Source: Sphingobium sp. V4 (GTDB lineage: Bacteria; Pseudomonadota; Alphaproteobacteria; Sphingomonadales; Sphingomonadaceae). From it: a stretch of DNA of 64,000 nt. Where the stretch lies: positions 2,108,001 to 2,172,000 of the forward strand of contig NZ_CP081001.1 in assembly GCF_029590555.1 (NCBI RefSeq), given 5' to 3'. Made by a program: the position numbers and the translations under genes. The notes under the pieces were generated by a model. That model saw only the letters and a program-made list of their open reading frames with translations. It was not told the DNA's origin and searched no databases. This document shows positions 62,373 through 64,000 of this stretch, one piece after another; the stretch's first letter is position 1; each line of letters opens with the position of its first letter.

Positions 62373-63315
62373 CTTGCTTACCCCCGGCGCGGTTCAGCGC
62401 CTCCTCGACAATAGTCTCTACCAGCGTCGCATAGTCAATGCCCAGTTTCGCCGCCTGTTCGGGAACGAGGCTCAAGGGCGTCATGCCCGGCTGGGTATTG
62501 ACCTCCAGCAGATAGAGGCCTTCCACCCCCTGATTATCATCCCAGCGGAAATCGGCCCGCGACGCGCCCTTGCACCCCAGCAGCTGGTGGGCGCGCAGCG
62601 CGATCGCCTTGCACGCCTCGCTGATCTCGGCCGGGATGTCGGCGGGGCAGACATGTTCGGTCATGCCATCGGTATATTTGGCGTCGAAATCATAGAAGCC
62701 GCTCTTGGGGCGGAGTTCCGTCACCAGCAGCGCCTCGTCGCCCAGCACGGCGGTGGTGAGTTCGCGGCCGCGAATATAGGGTTCGGCGAGCAGTTGCGGG
62801 AAATCCTGCCATGGGCCGACGGCATCGCGCGCGATCGGATTGCCGTAATTGCCCTCGGCCGTGACGATGGCGACGCCGACCGAGCTGCCTTCATTGACGG
62901 GTTTCAGCACATAGGGACGCGGCATCGGGTCTGCGACGAAGAGGCTTTCGCTCTCCACGATATGGCCGCCGGGCATGGGGATGCCGTGGGGGACGAGCGC
63001 CTGCTTGGTCAATTGCTTGTCGATGGCGATGACCGATGTGGCGAGGCCGCTATGGGTGTAGGTGAGACCCATCAGGTCCATCATGCCCTGCACCGTGCCG
63101 TCTTCGCCGGGGACGCCGTGGAGCGCGTTGAAGATCACATCCGCCTTCGTTTCGGCAAGGCGCGCGGCGACGTTGCGATCCATGTCGATCCGCGTGACCC
63201 GATGCCCGCGCGATTCCAGCGCCTTGGCGACGCCCTCCCCGCTCGACAGCGACACCGGCCGCTCCGCCGACCAGCCGCCCATCAGGACGGCGACATGCCA
63301 GGGACCACGGGTCAT
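62365..63315 (-). CDS. ddl: D-alanine--D-alanine ligase
   Basis: ATP-grasp ligase of 316 residues making D-Ala-D-Ala for peptidoglycan. It has VLMGGWSAERPVSLSSG, ALHGVPGEDGTVQG, KPVNEGSSVGV and LLEVNTQPGMTPLSLVPEQA. The start at 63315 has GGAG eight bases upstream; a GTG at 63324 is an alternative. It lies between murB and ftsQ as in other dcw clusters. Confidence 0.96.
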   Translation of the reverse strand: MTRGPWHVAVLMGGWSAERPVSLSSGEGVAKALESRGHRVTRIDMDRNVAARLAETKADVIFNALHGVPGEDGTVQGMMDLMGLTYTHSGLATSVIAIDKQLTKQALVPHGIPMPGGHIVESESLFVADPMPRPYVLKPVNEGSSVGVAIVTAEGNYGNPIARDAVGPWQDFPQLLAEPYIRGRELTTAVLGDEALLVTELRPKSGFYDFDAKYTDGMTEHVCPADIPAEISEACKAIALRAHQLLGCKGASRADFRWDDNQGVEGLYLLEVNTQPGMTPLSLVPEQAAKLGIDYATLVETIVEEALNRAGGKQDG

Positions 63316-63336
63316 GCGTAACACTCCACACTAAAA

Positions 63337-63416
63337 CCGTTCGGGCTGAGCTTTTCGAAGCCCCGCCCTTCACTTTTTAAAGAAGGAAAGCCCTTCGACA
63401 GGCTCAGGGCGAACGG
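63337..63416. repeat. Dispersed CCGTTCGGGCTGAGC..CGAACGG inverted repeat
   Basis: CCGTTCGGGCTGAGCTTTTCGAAG (63337-63360) and CTTCGACAGGCTCAGGGCGAACGG (63393-63416) are near-exact reverse complements separated by 32 bases. It lies between murB and ddl and is the best copy of the unit also seen at 22423, 39490 and 45331. Confidence 0.75.
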
Positions 63417-63430
63417 ATTGGGAGCATTGT

Positions 63431-64000
63431 TCACTTCGCCAACCCCACCCGCTGGATTTCCCATTCCAGCTCGACGCCGCTCTTTGCCTTGACGCGGCGG
63501 CGGACCTCCTCGCCCAATGCCTCGATGTCGGCGCTGGTGGCGTCGCCTGTGTTGAGCAGGAAATTGGTGTGCTTTTCGCTCACCTGCGCGCCGCCCAGAG
63601 CCAGGCCGCGACAGCCCGCTTCGTCCACCAGCGCCCAGGCCTTGTGGCCATCCGGATTCTTGAAGGTCGAGCCGCCGGTCTTGCTGCGCAGCGGCTGGCT
63701 TTCCTCGCGCGCGGCGGCAATGCGGTCCATTTCGGCCTGGATCGCAGCGGGTTCGCCGGGATGGCCGCGAAAGGTCGCGGACACCACGACCGCGCCATCG
63801 GGCAGGGTCGAATGACGATAGCTATAGCCAAGGTCGGCGTTGGACAGCGTCACCCGCTCGCCCGAACGAAGCACGACGTCGCATTCGGCCAGTATGTCGC
63901 AGGTTTCGCGGCCATAGGCGCCGCCGTTCATCCGCACGAAGCCGCCGACCGTGCCGGGGATGGAGCGGAGAAATTCGAGGCCCGCAATGCCTGCGTCGCG
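63431..64000 (-). CDS. murB: UDP-N-acetylenolpyruvoylglucosamine reductase (partial)
   Basis: C-terminal 189 residues of MurB; the N-terminus is beyond the window edge. The visible part opens AGIAGLEFLRSIPGTVGGFVRMNGGAYGRE, the FAD-domain signature. GGSTFKNPDGHKAWALVDEAGCRG includes the catalytic Ser (GSTFKNP). It ends in the usual MurB_C domain. Makes UDP-MurNAc in the cytoplasm. First visible gene of the dcw run. Confidence 0.95.
   Translation of the reverse strand, partial: RDAGIAGLEFLRSIPGTVGGFVRMNGGAYGRETCDILAECDVVLRSGERVTLSNADLGYSYRHSTLPDGAVVVSATFRGHPGEPAAIQAEMDRIAAAREESQPLRSKTGGSTFKNPDGHKAWALVDEAGCRGLALGGAQVSEKHTNFLLNTGDATSADIEALGEEVRRRVKAKSGVELEWEIQRVGLAK

Overview
The window is a GC-rich alphaproteobacterial chromosome segment, most likely from a sphingomonad (Sphingobium/Sphingomonas group). 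The best taxonomic marker is a serine palmitoyltransferase gene with its own acyl carrier protein, the entry point to sphingolipids. A large TonB-dependent receptor, a ceramide-type lipid locus, an AroQ chorismate mutase and a dcw cluster in the order murB-ddl-ftsQ-ftsA-ftsZ fit the same group. No prophage, insertion sequence, CRISPR array or conjugative gene was seen. Almost all of it is chromosomal core, with one clear accessory locus at the left edge.

Positions 1-10576 hold the accessory locus. A leftward operon encodes three ureohydrolase (arginase/agmatinase) paralogues, then the alpha subunit of quinohemoprotein amine dehydrogenase (qhpA), its radical SAM maturase (qhpD) and the start of the crosslinked gamma subunit (qhpC), which runs off the edge. 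A TonB-dependent receptor is transcribed divergently. The 337-bp space between them contains a perfect 18-bp inverted repeat. A coherent reading is uptake of a guanidino compound, release of urea to give a primary amine, and periplasmic oxidation of that amine. The middle ureohydrolase has lost two metal-binding aspartates.

10672-21060 carries a YihY-type membrane protein, tRNA-Trp, secE, nusG, rplK and rplA, a DbpA-like DEAD-box helicase, an iron-sulfur photolyase whose start codon lies in a 14-bp hairpin, a Kef/YbaL antiporter, two small membrane proteins, and rplU-rpmA. 21212-30477 holds two GNAT acetyltransferases, a PF10118 hydrolase and TetR regulator sharing a two-operator promoter region, obgE-proB-SDR, and the leftward radA-cvpA-nucleotidyltransferase run.

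30529-44893 contains a patatin-like protein with a lipoprotein, phhB, a zincin-ccmA-ccmB run, a candidate small RNA terminator, an EamA transporter, a cupin-like oxygenase, chorismate mutase, a polyprenyl diphosphate synthase, a TSUP transporter, a PAS hybrid kinase, hrpB and an NDUFS4-like complex I subunit. 45074-49610 is the sphingolipid part (ACP, SPT), followed by a hybrid kinase and a Tam41-like nucleotidyltransferase. 49694-55240 is the glycine cleavage operon gcvT-gcvH-gcvPA-gcvPB plus a DUF938 methyltransferase, behind a tandem glycine riboswitch. 55339-64000 holds a dGTPase-like protein, a TPR/SPOR protein and the division and cell-wall cluster ftsZ-ftsA-ftsQ-ddl-murB, with murB cut by the window end.
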